This document shows, piece by piece, positions 34,269 through 46,370 of a stretch of 64,000 bases of DNA (position 1 is its first letter; the number at the start of each line of letters is the position of its first letter). The notes under the pieces are model-generated. The model made no database searches and was not told the DNA's origin. It saw only the letters and a list, made by a program, of their open reading frames with translations. A program made the position numbers and the translations under genes. Source of the stretch: Avena insularis. Taxonomy: Eukaryota; Streptophyta; Magnoliopsida; Poales; Poaceae. Location: positions 663,346,802 to 663,410,801 of the forward strand of contig CM042690.1 of NCBI GenBank assembly GCA_023614405.1, in the 5' to 3' direction.

Positions 34269-34909
34269 CAAAAGAGGTGAATGTATCTGAGCTACTCATA
34301 TGTCGGTATGTATGTCGGCAATGAGGTTATTAATGAAACTTTGGCACCCCAAGCAGAAACTCGGGGACTGTCCTAATAATTGTTCTTCTTGGTTTCGTAT
34401 TTTTTATATGTCGGCTGGGTTAAGTCGCTTATATCTTAGTCGGGTTAGTAATGTGTGAGCACCAAAAACCCAACTCTTGGACTTTGCTGTTGTCCAACAA
34501 GAATTGGCTTCATGGCAAGCAAAAGAACAAGTTTGGAATGGCAAAGCACATGAAAAACGACTAAGCAAAAGAACTTAAGCGAGCCGACATTTGTTTTTTG
34601 GACTAATCCTCTGTTTACTTTATTCATCTAACACCGGATTATTTTGAGCTAATCTCAAAGTTTAAAGTATTGTTAAGTCAATTTTTTGAACCTCAGACTT
34701 GTAAGTCAAAAAACCGAATCAAGGTAGATGCGAGCCGAGTCGAAAATTGGGAGAACAGGAAAATGAAACTCGGAGACTTCGCCCATGATAATCTGACATT
34801 AGAAACTTAGTTGCGAAACAACACAAATTGTAGCAAAACCACACCAAAGTACTTAAATACATTTTCACCCGGCATTCCGAGGATCTGACGAATACAGTCA
34901 AAGTGTTTT
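34269..34909 (+). other. Element B spacer between integrase and antisense gene
   Basis: Non-coding stretch between convergent genes. It holds CTCGGGGACT near 34359, similar to this element's polypurine tract (TTCGGGGACTAA at 40351). I see no other structure. Confidence 0.65.
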
Positions 34910-36450
34910 TTAAGGAGCCGGGGCAACAGCCGAATCATCGGCCGAAGGAGGAGGTACTTCGGAACTTGTGGGAGGGGCGCTAGCCTCTGCCTCATCCTCG
35001 GGGCTGGCCTCACCATCCTCCAGGTCTTCAGCCTCGTCGCCAAGTTCGGACGCCTCGCCCTCACTTCCCTCATCTTCTTCACCTTCAGAAGCAACTTCAT
35101 CATCGAAAATGTCAAGGTAGCTCGACCCTTCATTTGAAGCGTGGCAGAAGGAATACCGGATAAGTTTGTTAGCACTGGATCTACGATGCGCAACCCACGC
35201 CGGATCTTCGGTCCACTTGGATCCAGTGCGCATGCGGGTAAGCAGCCCCAGATCTATTCCTTTGTACCACGAGAGGACAAACTGCAGGGCAATGTCAGCC
35301 CCGGCTCGCGCAGCCGACTCACACCACAGATTCAGCTAATGCTCACACTCCATCAGTTTGGCAATCAGCGCCGCATTACCTTTGGGAGTGGGCTCAGTGG
35401 GCCAGAGGGAGTTGAACATCCACATTGCCGCCGACATAATGTTTGTGCCGTAGTTCTTCACTAGCTCCATGCGAGTGAAGAGGCTCGCCAGCAGATCCTC
35501 CGTATCATACGGGATTGGCTCGGCATCAGGGCCTGTGGGGATACCACGTTGTTCGCGGGACCAGGTTACGACAGCAGCAGCAAGAGTATCGCCTTCTGGA
35601 AATTTGATTGAAAACAGAGCAGAGGAAACAGTAAGCAAAAGCACCAAATCCGGAGAAAGGAAAGTTGAGCAAGGGCAAAGAACTCACGGGAAATCTAGAA
35701 GAGGAGTCCCTGAAGCTCGACATGGACATTGGCGTTGTGGGTCTAGAGTTTTTCGTATTCTGAGGTCACCGATGTAAGTTTGACGTTGGCTTCCAGCAAT
35801 AAGCTCTGGTCCTTGGAAATTTGCGTGGTTAAATGCTCTTTTTCCTCAGCAAACTCCTGGTTAGCTTTCTCCAGTTCAGACTAATGGAGGTCTTGAGCCT
35901 CTGAATTTCGGCATTCAGGCGAGTAATTTCCGAGTCCTAGAGCCACAGCCGAGTTATCTCATCGTCCTTCTTCTTCAGTTCAGCCTCATGTTTCCCTGTT
36001 TGTTCAAGGAAATAGGTCATCATATCAGGCATAGGAATGTTGTCTTCAAGAGCAACTGCAACAAAGGGTTAATCCGGCGGAGCCAGAGTATAAATATCCA
36101 CCGGGTAAAGAAAAGAACACACAATGATGGTGTGAACGAGATAAGATACCTTTGATTTCAGCCAAAATTTTCCACATGATGATATTCTCAGCTTCAACCT
36201 CGGCTGCATGGTTTGGATAACAAGTTAATACGGATCACAGATAACTCGAACAAACGAAAGTGGAAGAAGGAAAGGTCTTAAGTAAGAAAAATTACCCTTC
36301 TTCTGGTGCTCCTCCAAGAGTTTGCCATAACGCACGCGAACGTCTTTGTAGGAGTCCAGCAGGCACTGGAACTCAGCAGATCGGTGGTTAGTAGTAATCT
36401 GAAAAAAAAGCAAAAAAATGTCAAGTTCAAAGGCAGAGTGAAAATAATTC

Positions 36451-36905
36451 GAAGTCTACAAGATCTGGGCCAAGTGGAACTTAACTCGGCTCTAGGTGTG
36501 TGGATATTTGAAGTCTACAAGATCCGGGCCAAGTGGAACTTAACTTGGCTCTAAGTGTGTGGATATTCGAAGTCTACAAGATCCGGGCCAAGTGGAACTT
36601 AACCCGGCTCTAGGTGTGTGGATATTCGAAGTCTACAAGATCCGGGCCAAGTAGAACTTAACCCGGCTCTAGGTGTGTGGATATTCGAAGTCTACAAGAT
36701 CCGGGCCAAGTGGAACTTAACCTAGCTCTAAGTGTGTGGATATTCGAAGTCTACAAGGTCCGGGCCAAGTGGAACTTAACCCGGCTCTAGGTGTGTGGAT
36801 ATTCGAAGTCTACGACATCCAGGCCAAGTGGAACTTAACCCGGCTCTAGGTGTGTGGATATTTGAAGTGTACAAGATCCGGGCCAAGGGAACTTAATCCA
36901 GCTCC
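36451..36905. repeat. 59-bp tandem repeat, about 7.7 copies
   Basis: Units start at 36451, 36510, 36569, 36628, 36687, 36746, 36805 and 36864, each opening GAAGTCTACAAGATC and containing GGCCAAGTGGAACTTAA. The spacing is exactly 59 bp throughout. The last copy is partial. The array lies in an intron of the antisense gene, just upstream of the acceptor near 36405, and in the region downstream of pol where Tat elements often carry minisatellites. Confidence 0.92.
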
Positions 36906-37530
36906 AACTTCGTCACTATTTGAAATTTCTAAGGAGGAAAACTAATTTTTCAAAGAGCATCCCACCAAGTAACAAGTTACTCCCTCGGAGGCTCGGGGAC
37001 TAGGGGATATATCTATAAGTGTTCATGCATATAAAGTATCACAACAGAAGAAGAAGGGTTATCTCCATCATCCGGCCAACCAAAGAGATGGCCTTGGTGG
37101 CGGAGTTCATCTAGGCACTGAACTCGGCTGGGCCGAACTTCTCCGGCAAATCGTCCTTTGGATCGATAACTTCGGAGTTGTTCCAGTTATGCACATACTC
37201 TAGGAGCAGTGGACTATAACTTTTGCCGCTCGGAGAGTGACTCGCCACCAAGCCTTTGATGTGGGCTTCTCGCCTCGCAGATTGAGCCGCAACAGGGCTG
37301 GTATGCAGGACCAGCTGCCGGTACCCTCTAATCCGACAGCAAGAGACCCAAAGGTGATGCCCTTGGCTGATCAGGCAGCTTTCTTGAGCTTGCCGGATGT
37401 AGAGGACGCGGCGGCAGACTCAATGCAGCTGACCCGGATGGAGCCTGGGAAGCTAGCGGAAAAATGTCCGCAATGGACGCCATTGATCCGGAGGCGGCCA
37501 ACGGAGCCTTCCTTTTTGGGGCCTTGGTGG

Positions 37531-37715
37531 AAGCTGTTACCGCTGAGGCTATTGGTGTTGCTGGTGTTGGTGCCGCTGCTAGTGTTGTTGTTGGTACTGA
37601 TGTTGCTGATGATGCTAGTGGTGATGCTGCTGATGCTGTTGGTGCTACTGGTGCTGCTGGTGCTGGTGGAGCTGGTGTTCTTGGTGCTGGAGACACTAGT
37701 GCTACTGGTTTTGAA
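37531..37715. repeat. GCTGNT-rich low-complexity coding repeat
   Basis: Degenerate GTTGCTGGTG and GATGCTGCTG triplet runs. On the minus strand they encode an Ala/Pro/Ser/Val-rich segment of the antisense gene. On the plus strand they produce a Leu-rich ORF that I regard as a shadow. Confidence 0.75.
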
Positions 37716-39730
37716 GAAGCTTGAACTGAAAAAGAACTTAATTGGGGCGGCGCCGAAGAAACTGGCACCTTAGAGCTAGGCGCTGGCGCCGGAGAAGAGG
37801 ATCTTGGACGATTCGGCATAGCCGTATCCGGAGCTGACCCACCAACCCCCGCTCCGACATTGCCCTCCTCATGGCGAGAGGGGCTCTGGTCAGGCGCAGC
37901 CGCAAAGTCCTCTTGAATAGGACTAAGCGGGCAAGCGTCATCGTAGGGGGAGAGGGACTACTCCGTATCGGAGAGGCAATGTCGAAGCCGCTCTAGGGAA
38001 TGACCCTAGGGGCTCTGGAAAATGAAAAGCACCAAGTCAATAAGAGAAAGATAAGACAGATAAGAGGCAATGGTGAAAACAGAAAGGAAAAAACCCAAGA
38101 GCAAATGCAAAAATACTTACTCATCCGAGGTTGGGGGTGCTCGAGGTTTGGGCGCCCTCCGGACCATGCGCTTGGCCGCCGGCTTGGTCGAGGCTTTAAC
38201 CTCGGATTTCTTCTGCCTCTTCTTTGGCGGCGGTGCCTCCGAAGCTGTGGCCGAGGTTGCCATGCGCTTTTGGGAGGGAGTAGGGACTGAACCACCCGTG
38301 GCGAGGGGGGGGGACCTCGTGGACCTGACCGGCCGGGTTAGCTGAAGATTCGAACATAACCAGATATGCGTAAGAGATGGGAACCGGGTCAAGTACCTCT
38401 AGAACCTTAAGATCCGAGTCATCGTCATCCGGCTAATCCCTTAAAGAAGAGGCCTTACCAGAGCTACGTTTGATGATGTTCAGAGTGGGCAGGAAGGTCT
38501 CCCGATCAGGCTCCACCTCGTCCTCCTCGGCGCGATCCGGCATCCACTTGCTCGTCCGATCCTGGCCATCTTCTAGTGGCTACAGGAGAAATCACTAAGA
38601 GAAATAGCAGAGGCTAAGTCAAGAAAATTGTCCGGCATATCGAGAAGACCTGGAAAAACTATAAGTAAGAAATTTACCTCCGGAGGAGGATTGTCCTAGG
38701 TGAAGGGCGCAAGCCCCCATTCCCAAGCCTCGGAGAATTCCTCCTCCACATTGAAAATGGACTTAACCCGGCGGTATACCGCCGAGTTATCAAGCTCAAA
38801 GGATGAAGTCCGGTGGGGATCGAGGGGGCCGCTCAAGTAGCAGATCTTGTGGGCGCGCTTCTGAAGGGTGGAGACCTGGCTGCCGACAAAGGTGATCATA
38901 ATATCCTCCCCCCGAAGCTTCTCCTTGGCCAACTCTTTGACCCGACGATCGACCTGGTTCGCCAGAGCCGTGGGGCGCTTGGAAATGTTCCCCCACAGAG
39001 AAGTGTCCGGGTGTCCAAGCTTGAAGGGGAGGAGCCGGATCAAGTCCTCGGAAGTTGTGTTCCGGACATAGAAAAAAGTCCAGGCCCAGCCTTTGCAAGA
39101 CTCGAGCCCGGTGACCCTGGCAAATGCGGAACCTTTGTAGGGAGAGATGGAGGCCCCACCGCATTGGGTTAGGTGCTTCTCTCCCAGAGTAAGCTCCTTT
39201 GCCGGAACAACATTCTTCTGGAGGCCGAAGAACTTGATCCACATCTCCTTGGAGGGCCAAAGGCCGACATATCCCTCTATGCCAGAGGCAAAAGAGGATA
39301 GAGAGGTGATGGCATTGGAAGGGAGATGGTGTGGTTGCAACTGGTATGTGGAAATGAAATCAAAAAAGAAATTGGAGATGGGAAGGCCGAAGCCGCGCTG
39401 AAAATGGGAAAGGAAGACAACATACTCCCCGGGATAGGGATAGGGGGAAATCTCATCGGCGGTGAGGCATCAAGCGACACCGGCAGGAATGCGGCGCATG
39501 GCATAGAGCCAATCTAGGTCGTCCTCGTAGACGAACGTGCCGTACCAATAGCCGCGCTCGTGGCCCTCTTCTTCCTCCTTCTGTTGAGCAACCACGGCAG
39601 CTTCTTCCTCTGTCATGGCGAGGTCGAGGTCCTCGAGCGCAAAATTGGAGTAGAAGTAACCGGTGGCGGGGAGCTTGGAAGCGCAGGGCCCGGTGGTGAA
39701 GATCTTTGCCGGAAGCGGCGACGCGAACAC

Positions 39731-40350
39731 ACGGAGCTGCTAAGTGCGGTCGCGGCGTAGCAGCAATGGCCAAGAAGCAGCGACGGTGGTGGAGTTGCAG
39801 TAAAAGAGAAAGGAGGCTGGGGAGCGCTAGAGAAATTGGGAACTTCCCCAAAGATTGCCCCCAGCCTCCTACTTAACCGCACGTAAGGGCGCGTAGTGGG
39901 ATCCTTTGCGATTGCCATGCAACGCGCAACGGGCGTGTACACGACCGGGTCAGCCAATCAGAGCATGGCCACAACAAGGGCCACAGGGAGCAGAAGATCC
40001 CATGACGTGACGTGGTGTTACAGTTAACGAGGCGCTGTAGTGAAGGAACGCGTGCAACAGTTATTCCTGACATTTCAACAGTAACTGGCGCATTAAATGT
40101 GCATGGCCCTTAAAATGAGGCAAAATGATGATTACCCTCCACGTAGGACGTGGGGAAGCATACAAGAGAAGGAAAGGTAACCCGAATAAGCAAGCGAAAG
40201 ACCTGGCCAGCAAGGAATAACTCGGAATGAGCCAAGGGATCACAAGAGAAAAAACTCCGGGTTACGGGGTAACTCGGCCAAAGAGGCAAGGATCCAGATA
40301 TGGAAACCTGCTATGGCCTTAACAACTAAATTTGCTAAGACCGCACCATC
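39731..40350 (+). other. Element B region between antisense gene start and polypurine tract
   Basis: About 620 bp upstream of the antisense ATG. It would contain the antisense gene's 5' leader and promoter. No confident TATA box or ORF is seen. Confidence 0.5.
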
Positions 40351-40362
40351 TTCGGGGACTAA
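40351..40362 (+). other. Element B polypurine tract
   Basis: TTCGGGGACTAA directly precedes the 3' LTR start TGTTGGGG. Confidence 0.7.
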
Positions 40363-41195
40363 TGTTGGGGGGATACCCCCGGGTAGGGTAACGCCGGGGT
40401 ATAAAAGCTGAGTTAGCCGAGGTAAGGCGCGGTGAAAGCAAGTTCTGGCCAGGTCACCTCAAGGAAGGCGACCTACGGAGTAACTCGACATGTGGTGTAT
40501 CTCCCTAGCCTTAGCCCGGCCGGCATAAAATATATGCCGCCCATGTTTGTCTGTCTATTATGCAGGTATCCTCATAGCCGGGTTAGCCACGTGCTAGCCG
40601 GACTATCATATGGCTTTCAAGAGAAGGAAGGAATCTCCCGATGGTCAAAAGGTGGCTTTGTTAGCTATAGCATGAGCACAACAAAGCATGGAGGAGGACC
40701 AGCGGGTCAGGGTGACCAAGATGACGCGGGGTATGTCGGCTGGCGTAGCCCGTGTCCGATGACGCTTAAAGGCAAGGATTACGCAATAGGTTATGTCCAA
40801 AGCCCGGATGAGCCGTTAAAGAGAATAAAGAAGAATCTAGCTTTATTCGAGGAGCATATTCGGGGAATATGCTGCCACGTGTGCCCTAACATTGTAACCC
40901 AGGCTCCCCTATATAAGGGGCACCGGGGCCTCCATAGAGAGGGAGGATTTTCTCTGTCTAAGTTAGAACTCTAGAGCTAGCTTGTGGGGAGTAAGAGACA
41001 TAGTATCCTTCTCACCACTAGCTTGAAGAGCACTTGTAAACTCCATTGGTAGAGGAAATACAACATCATCTGTGCGTGGAATCACCACGTTCTCCCTCCC
41101 TGGGTTCCCCTAGCACACATTGGTCCCATCTTTAGCCTATCCATGGCATCTGCCGTGCCACCACCACGACATTCCCGAACATTCCCGACATTCCA
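40363..41195 (+). repeat. Element B 3' LTR
   Basis: It begins TGTTGGGGGG. The right end is set at TTCCA (41195) because the following TAACTATTGAG matches E's internal domain; an end at 41190 (CCGACA) is possible. A TATA box is at 40906-40920. No partner LTR is in the window, so the exact end cannot be checked by comparison. Confidence 0.78.
40906..40920 (+). promoter_or_regulatory. TATA box in an inverted repeat (element B LTR)
   Basis: CCCCTATATAAGGGG: arms CCCCT and AGGGG around ATATA. It is followed by a G/C-rich leader, as in other Tat LTRs. Confidence 0.7.
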
Positions 41196-41372
41196 TAACT
41201 ATTGAGTAACCTTATTTGCATGCTCCTTATTATGAATTGAGCAAGTACTTGATCATATGCTGAGAATATATACATCTTATGAATCAAATGTGTTCATGAA
41301 AGTTTCTTTTATCGCACTCAGTTTTCAACTGAATTTCTTGAGGACAAGCAATAAGCTAAGCTTGGGGGGAGT
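41196..41372 (+). mobile_element. Remnant E1: 3' end of an E-type internal domain
   Basis: These 177 bases are nearly identical to 51138-51314, the last part of E's internal domain, including the polypurine tract AAGCTTGGGGGGAG directly before an LTR. The LTR at 41373-42757 therefore also served as the 3' LTR of a second, left-hand element. Element B interrupts E1 on the left. Confidence 0.88.
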
Positions 41373-42757
41373 TGATACGTCCAAAACGTATCTACTTTCC
41401 CGAACACTTTTGCTATTATTTCTCCTCTAAACTTGTGTGATTTGGATACAACTAACACGGACTGATGCACTTTTCAGCAGAATTACCATGGTGTCTACTT
41501 TTTGTGCAGAAAATCAACTATCAGGAAAAATCTCGGAAAATATGCCTCAAATCCTATTTCACCAGAAGATTCACGGAGCCAGAAGACGAGACGGAGGAGG
41601 GCCACGAGGGGCCCACACCACCTAGCCGCGTGGGCCAAGCCAGGCCACGCCTGGGGGTGGTGTGGCCGCCTCGGTCACCCCCTCGGCATCCCTCTTCTCC
41701 TATAAGTTGCCTCTTGACCTAAAAACCAAGGGAGGTTCGACATTTTTCCAGAAAGAGTTCCGCTACACCGCCACCACCAGATTCTGCGATTCAGAACCAG
41801 AAACTCCGTTCTAGCACCCTGCCGGGATGGGGAATTGGAGGAGATCATCGCCATCATCATCACCATCGCTTCTCCATCGACCATCCATGATTCCCCCATC
41901 CATGAGTGAGTAATCCCCCACTATAGGATATGGGGATGGTAGGGATTGGATGAGACCGTTCCTGTAATTGCATCGGACTGTTAGGGCATGGTGCCTATTA
42001 TCTATTATTAGTGCTTTTTGACTTTGTTGTAAGTTGTTATGCTTAATGCTTGTCACTAGGGCCCGAGTGCCGTGATTTCAGATCTGAACATGTTATTGAT
42101 TCATTATGATAGTATCGTTTATGGTCTTACCTGCAAGTTGTATACACATATTGTTCAAAGGCCCCGAAGTGACAATAATCGGGATAACCGGAGGGAATGG
42201 CTTTGATGTGAGGATCACATGTGTTCATGGAGTGTTAATGCTTTGCTCCGGTGCTCTATTAAAAGGAGCACCTTAATTGCTAGTATTTCCCTTGAGGCCC
42301 CGCTGCAAACAGGCTGGCAGGACAAAATATGTTGTGAAAGTTCTCATTGTGAGCACGTATGACTATATATGGAACAGATGCCTATGATTATCTAGTACTT
42401 GGATGCTTTATCTTATTTATCTGCAAATGCCCGATGTCTTGATTGCCATATGAATTGTCCTGTCCATGCAACGCCCGTCCATCCATTCCTATGCCTACCG
42501 TGCTTTAATCGTACTGTTTACTGCAATTGTTACTACTATCTTTACTTTACTATTGCTATTACTTTGCTACTGCTATTACAAAACTATTGCTACTGATAAA
42601 CTGCTATGAGCAAGATTGTTTCCAGGTACAGCTGAATTGACAACTCAGTTGTTAAGGATTATAAATATTCTTTGGCTCCCCTTGTGTCGAATCAATAAAT
42701 TGGGTTTCACTTCCCTCGAAAATACTGCGATACACCCCCTATACTGGTGGGTCATCA
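41373..42757 (+). repeat. Element E 5' LTR (shared with E1)
   Basis: 1385 bp from TGATACGTCC to GGGTCATCA, matching 51315-52689. A TATAAG motif follows CTCC at 41701. The copies differ by substitutions and by small indels, for example an extra 20 bases or so near 41630 here and about 12 bases gained near 52080 in the other copy. Confidence 0.9.
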
Positions 42758-42768
42758 AGACTATTTTC

Positions 42769-42786
42769 TGGCGCCGTTGTCGGGGA
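42769..42786 (+). other. Element E primer-binding site (tRNA-Asp type)
   Basis: TGGCGCCGTTGTCGGGGA, 11 bases after the LTR, one C-to-T change from the Asp-type Athila site I recall. The spacing is the same as in element O. Confidence 0.78.
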
Positions 42787-42941
42787 GCATAGCTTTATTT
42801 ATCAAGTTCACTTGGAATCACTATTGTTCGCTGCCATCCATCCATCATGGGTAAGTCTCGTGATGGCAAGGTTCCTATTTACCATCCACTACAAGGAGAG
42901 GTACGGTTCTGAACACCTCTATTGCTCTTGATTCACCATCT

Positions 42942-45568
42942 ATGATGAGTAAGCTCCTTACACCACCACATACACATGCTACACATACTGCTACTACTGC
43001 TGAATCTGAAACTTCTGATACTTATGATGCTGCTTCTACTATGCTTGATAAGAGTGGTTCATTAGGTACTTTCCTAGATGCTATGGTTGCTAGAACTATA
43101 GCTGGAAATACTGAAACTCCTAATGAAGACACTACTACACCTGTCAGTTCACTTGAGTCTAGAGAGAGCTATGATATTGAAGACAGTTATATAGAGATGA
43201 CTGATGAATTTATTAAAGAATGTCAAAACACTCATGATAAAAGTTCTATTAAGAATCTTCTTGAGAAATATACTATTAGACCTAAATTATCTCCTAATGC
43301 TAAGTTTGCTACATCTCCCATAAGCATTAAAGATAAGGATTATGATTTCTCTCTTGATTTATCTTACATAACCATTGTTGAGAAAGAAACTATTTGTGGG
43401 ACTAAGACTGAAAGTGCTGTAGCACATATGACTATGCTTTCTACCATGAGTGGTCTATTTTATGATGATATTAAGATGCGCACCTACTTTGTTGCTAAAA
43501 TTTTCCCCTTTTCACTGAAAGGAGAAGCTAAAGCTTGGTTTAGTAATTTACCTCCTGGATCTATTGATAGCCCTGATTGCTTGATTAGTACTTTCCTTCA
43601 GAAATATTTCCCTCATAGTGCTAGACATGCCATTTTGCAGGAACTTTTTGATTTTAAACAGGGAGAAAAAGAGATATTGCCTGAATCATGGGCAAGGTTT
43701 TGTGCTTTGATTCATGCAAGGATGGATGTCCATTACCTAAAAATGAGCTTCTTGATATATATTATAATGGACTAACTGAAGAATCTAGGACATACCTGGA
43801 TAGTTGTGCTGATTGTGTTTTCAAGAATAGAACTCCCAAAGAAGCTGAGGAATTAATGGCTAAAATAAGAAAAAATTATGATGATTGGACTCCACTTGAA
43901 CCAACTACACATGAGACAGCTACACCCGAGTTAATTGTGCCTGTGCCAACACCAACATCAAAGAAGAGGGGAGTTACTGAACTAAATGATGAAGTGATGA
44001 AGGAAGCTAAGAAATGTCTAAAGGAGAAGGGTATTAAAGCTGAAAACGTGAAGAATTTACCTCCTATAGAAGAACTATGTAAGCCAATCTCCCACTCATC
44101 CACTATTGAGGTACACTCTCTCCAACATTTTGATGAAGGTGATGTTCCTTACTCTAAACCTCCTAATAAATGCTTAGAAGAATTTGGTATTTTTATCGTT
44201 AAGCAAGATAATTTTAATAAAAGGGTGCAAAATCATCTAATGGAAAACTCTAGAGCTATTATTGAGTTGAAGGATATTGTGGAAAGAACCTCTAACGATG
44301 TTAAAATGCTTGTTAAACATTTCCAAATGGTTCAAACTCAAATTGATCAGCTTATTAAGGTACAAAAAGATTTGCTAGTTAATGCTTCTAACGAAAAACA
44401 AGCTTATGAAATTAGAAATAGAAGTGGTGCTGCCACCCAGGATCCTCTATATCCCGAGGGGCATCCTAAAAGAATTGAGCAGGATTCTCAACAAATTGAA
44501 AATAGTGGTACTTCTCCTAAGAAAAGGAAAAAGAAACATAAAACTATTGTAGAGTCTTCTAAACCTGTTAAAGATCCTAATAGTATATTTGTCTCTGATG
44601 CTGAAACTAAAAGTGGTAATGAGGAAAATGATGCTCCTGATAAAGAAAAAGTTGAAGAAGAACCGGAAAGACACACTAAGAATACTAAATACACTAAAGA
44701 ATATTTTGTTGCTAAAAAACATGGTAGTGAAAGAGAGCCTTGGGTCCAAAAACCTATGCCTTTCCCTGATAAGAAACACAAGTCAAAGGAAGACGAACAC
44801 TATAACAAGTTTTGTGACTGGATGAAACCTTTAATCTTGCAAATTCCCCTGACTGGTGCTATTAAACTACCTCCTTATTCAAAGTATATGAATGATATTG
44901 TCTCAAATAAAAGAAAGATCCCTAATGGAGAAATTTCTACTTTGCTTGTTAATTATTCCTTCAATGGTAAGGTTCCAAAGAAACTTGGAGACCCAGGGAT
45001 TCCAACTATTCCATGCTCTATTAAAAATAGTTATGTTAGAAATGGTTTGTGTGATTTAGGAGTAGGAGTTAGTGTTATATCTTTTTCTCTCTACAAGAGA
45101 CTTCAATTGGAAAAACTAATAGCAACTGATATATCTTTGCAAATGGCTGATAAATCTACTACTATTCCCGTTGGTATATGTGAGGATGTACCTGTTCAAG
45201 GGGCTCATAATTGCTTGATATTAACTGACTTTGTTGTGCTTGAAATGCCTGAAGATGACAATATGTCTATTATTCTTGGGAGACCTTTTCTTAATACTGC
45301 AGGAGCTATTATTAATTGTAATCAAGGAAAGGTGGCTTTTAATGTTAATGACAAGGAGAATACTGTCTATTTCCCCAAGAAGATTGATAGGATTTATGGC
45401 TTAAATTTAATTGAACACGTTGAGGGCATCCAAGTTGGAGAAATATATTGTCCCATACCACGAGAAAAATATGAAACTATTATGATTGGGACCATTGCTA
45501 TCAAGGTTGAGGTAACATATTCATTAGTGAAATACAAAGTTTTGTTTCATATAAAATTGTTTTGGTAA
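42942..45568 (+). pseudogene. Element E gag-protease (one frameshift)
   Basis: The first ORF (42942-43775) carries the gag core GEAKAWFSNLPPGS and FLQKYFPHSA near residues 195-225. A frameshift near 43735 moves the reading into a second ORF that runs to 45568. That part has a Lys/Glu-rich middle, then a retropepsin-like domain with LCDLGVGVSVIS near 45050 and IILGRPFLNTAG near 45270. The usual DLGAS is changed to DLGVG in the active-site loop. An ATG at 42847 starts a short frame that may be the original N-terminus. The codons are AT-rich, unlike the Tat elements. The gene ends without RT, and this is the normal product set of a non-autonomous Athila-type element. Confidence 0.85.
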
Positions 45569-46370
45569 CAAGACCTGATCAACCTTGTTAACAAAGGGAT
45601 TTTAATGAACAAAAAATGTTTTCACCGTGATTATCCTTGCTCACTTTTATTTTTATCCATTTTAGTTTTTGCTTTCACTTAGTTTACTCTTCTTTCGCTA
45701 GTTGCTTGCATATTAGAGTGTCTTAGAACTTCTGAAATTTTAGCTTTGTTTTGTTTTTGCATCATTCCAAAGTCATCTTTTTGTCAGAAAATCATTCATC
45801 AATACCTGAAAATTTCTCAAAAATAAAGTGTCTCGAAAAATTCTAGAAAATTCATATTAAATTTTATGTGAAAAAAGGGGCAGAGAAGTGCCTGGAGTGA
45901 CCCGGGGGGGCACCAGGCAGGCACACCACCTGGTGGCGCGGCCACCCTAGGGGCTCTCCTGGCCATGGTGTGGGCCACCCTAGCCCTCCACTCACTCTCT
46001 CACTTTCCACTGCCTTCTCTTTCCCGAGAAAACATCAGTTCATTGCTTGAAATCGCGTTCTTGCTGTTCTTGTCTATGATTTTTCGATCTCTTTGCTCAG
46101 CCCATCTTTGCTGCTGAAATTTGGAGCATTTGTTCTCCGGTATTTGACTCCTCCACTTGTCCAAGCAAATTTGTGTTTAGTGGATTATATCTTGAGTATT
46201 TTGCTACTGTAGGTGACAGGTTGTGTGAGCTTGTAGGCTTGTTCAATGCTTAGAGGAATTGTTTTGATGCATGTTTAGGCCTCTTACAAGTCCCTATGAG
46301 TAGTTCCTTTCATTATGTATTCACTTTGCAATCACTTGTATGATGGTTGTCTAAAATTTCAGAAAACAAG
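45569..46370 (+). other. Element E spacer between gag-protease and accessory ORF
   Basis: About 800 bp where RT, RNase H and integrase would lie in a complete element. No remnants of those domains are visible in any frame. A TTTCAG sequence just before the accessory ORF's ATG could be a splice acceptor. Confidence 0.65.

Larger units (their letters stand above)
34910..39730 (-). pseudogene. Element B antisense accessory gene (aORF), multi-exon
   Basis: Exon 1 runs from an ATG at 39730 to a GTAAAT donor at 38678, in one frame except for a TGA at 39470 (CGA to TGA) and a stop near 38696. It carries EYVVFLSHFQRGFGLP and QPHHLPSNAITSLSSF, the PF04195-type core. Intron 1 is about 99 bp (38678-38580). 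Later parts include a KKR-rich basic stretch near 38200, an Ala/Pro/Ser-rich exon (about 37820-37330), an exon with a coiled-coil heptad pattern (about 36404-36300) after a perfect TTTTTTTTCAG acceptor, a second coiled coil (about 36000-35800) and a C-terminal exon with VLSWYKG and a long acidic tail ending at 34910. The role is unknown; it may be a regulatory or nucleic-acid-binding partner. Confidence 0.78.
30671..41195 (+). mobile_element. Element B: Tat-type Ty3/gypsy element, 5' half missing
   Basis: The element starts abruptly in the RT-RNase H connection at the O boundary. It continues through RNase H, integrase, a spacer, an antisense gene and a polypurine tract to one LTR (40363-41195). 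The 5' LTR, gag, protease and RT are absent. It carries a solo LTR (31596-33012). Its 3' LTR ends against sequence homologous to the internal domain of E, so B had inserted into an E-type copy. The coding sequence resembles C but is clearly a different subfamily with lower GC. Confidence 0.88.

Noticed and set aside
36451..36905. Regular short repeats that could suggest a CRISPR array
   Set aside because: The units are directly head to tail with no unique spacers, in a plant retrotransposon. It is a minisatellite.
37237..37773. 178-codon plus ORF with a very Leu-rich, membrane-like stretch
   Set aside because: It is the complement of the Ala/Pro/Ser-rich triplet repeat in the antisense gene; the hydrophobicity is a by-product of reading GTTGCTG repeats on the other strand.
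34910..39730. Antisense exons considered as a captured host gene
   Set aside because: The same architecture occurs at the same position in elements C and D with related core motifs, so it belongs to the retroelement lineage rather than being a single host capture.
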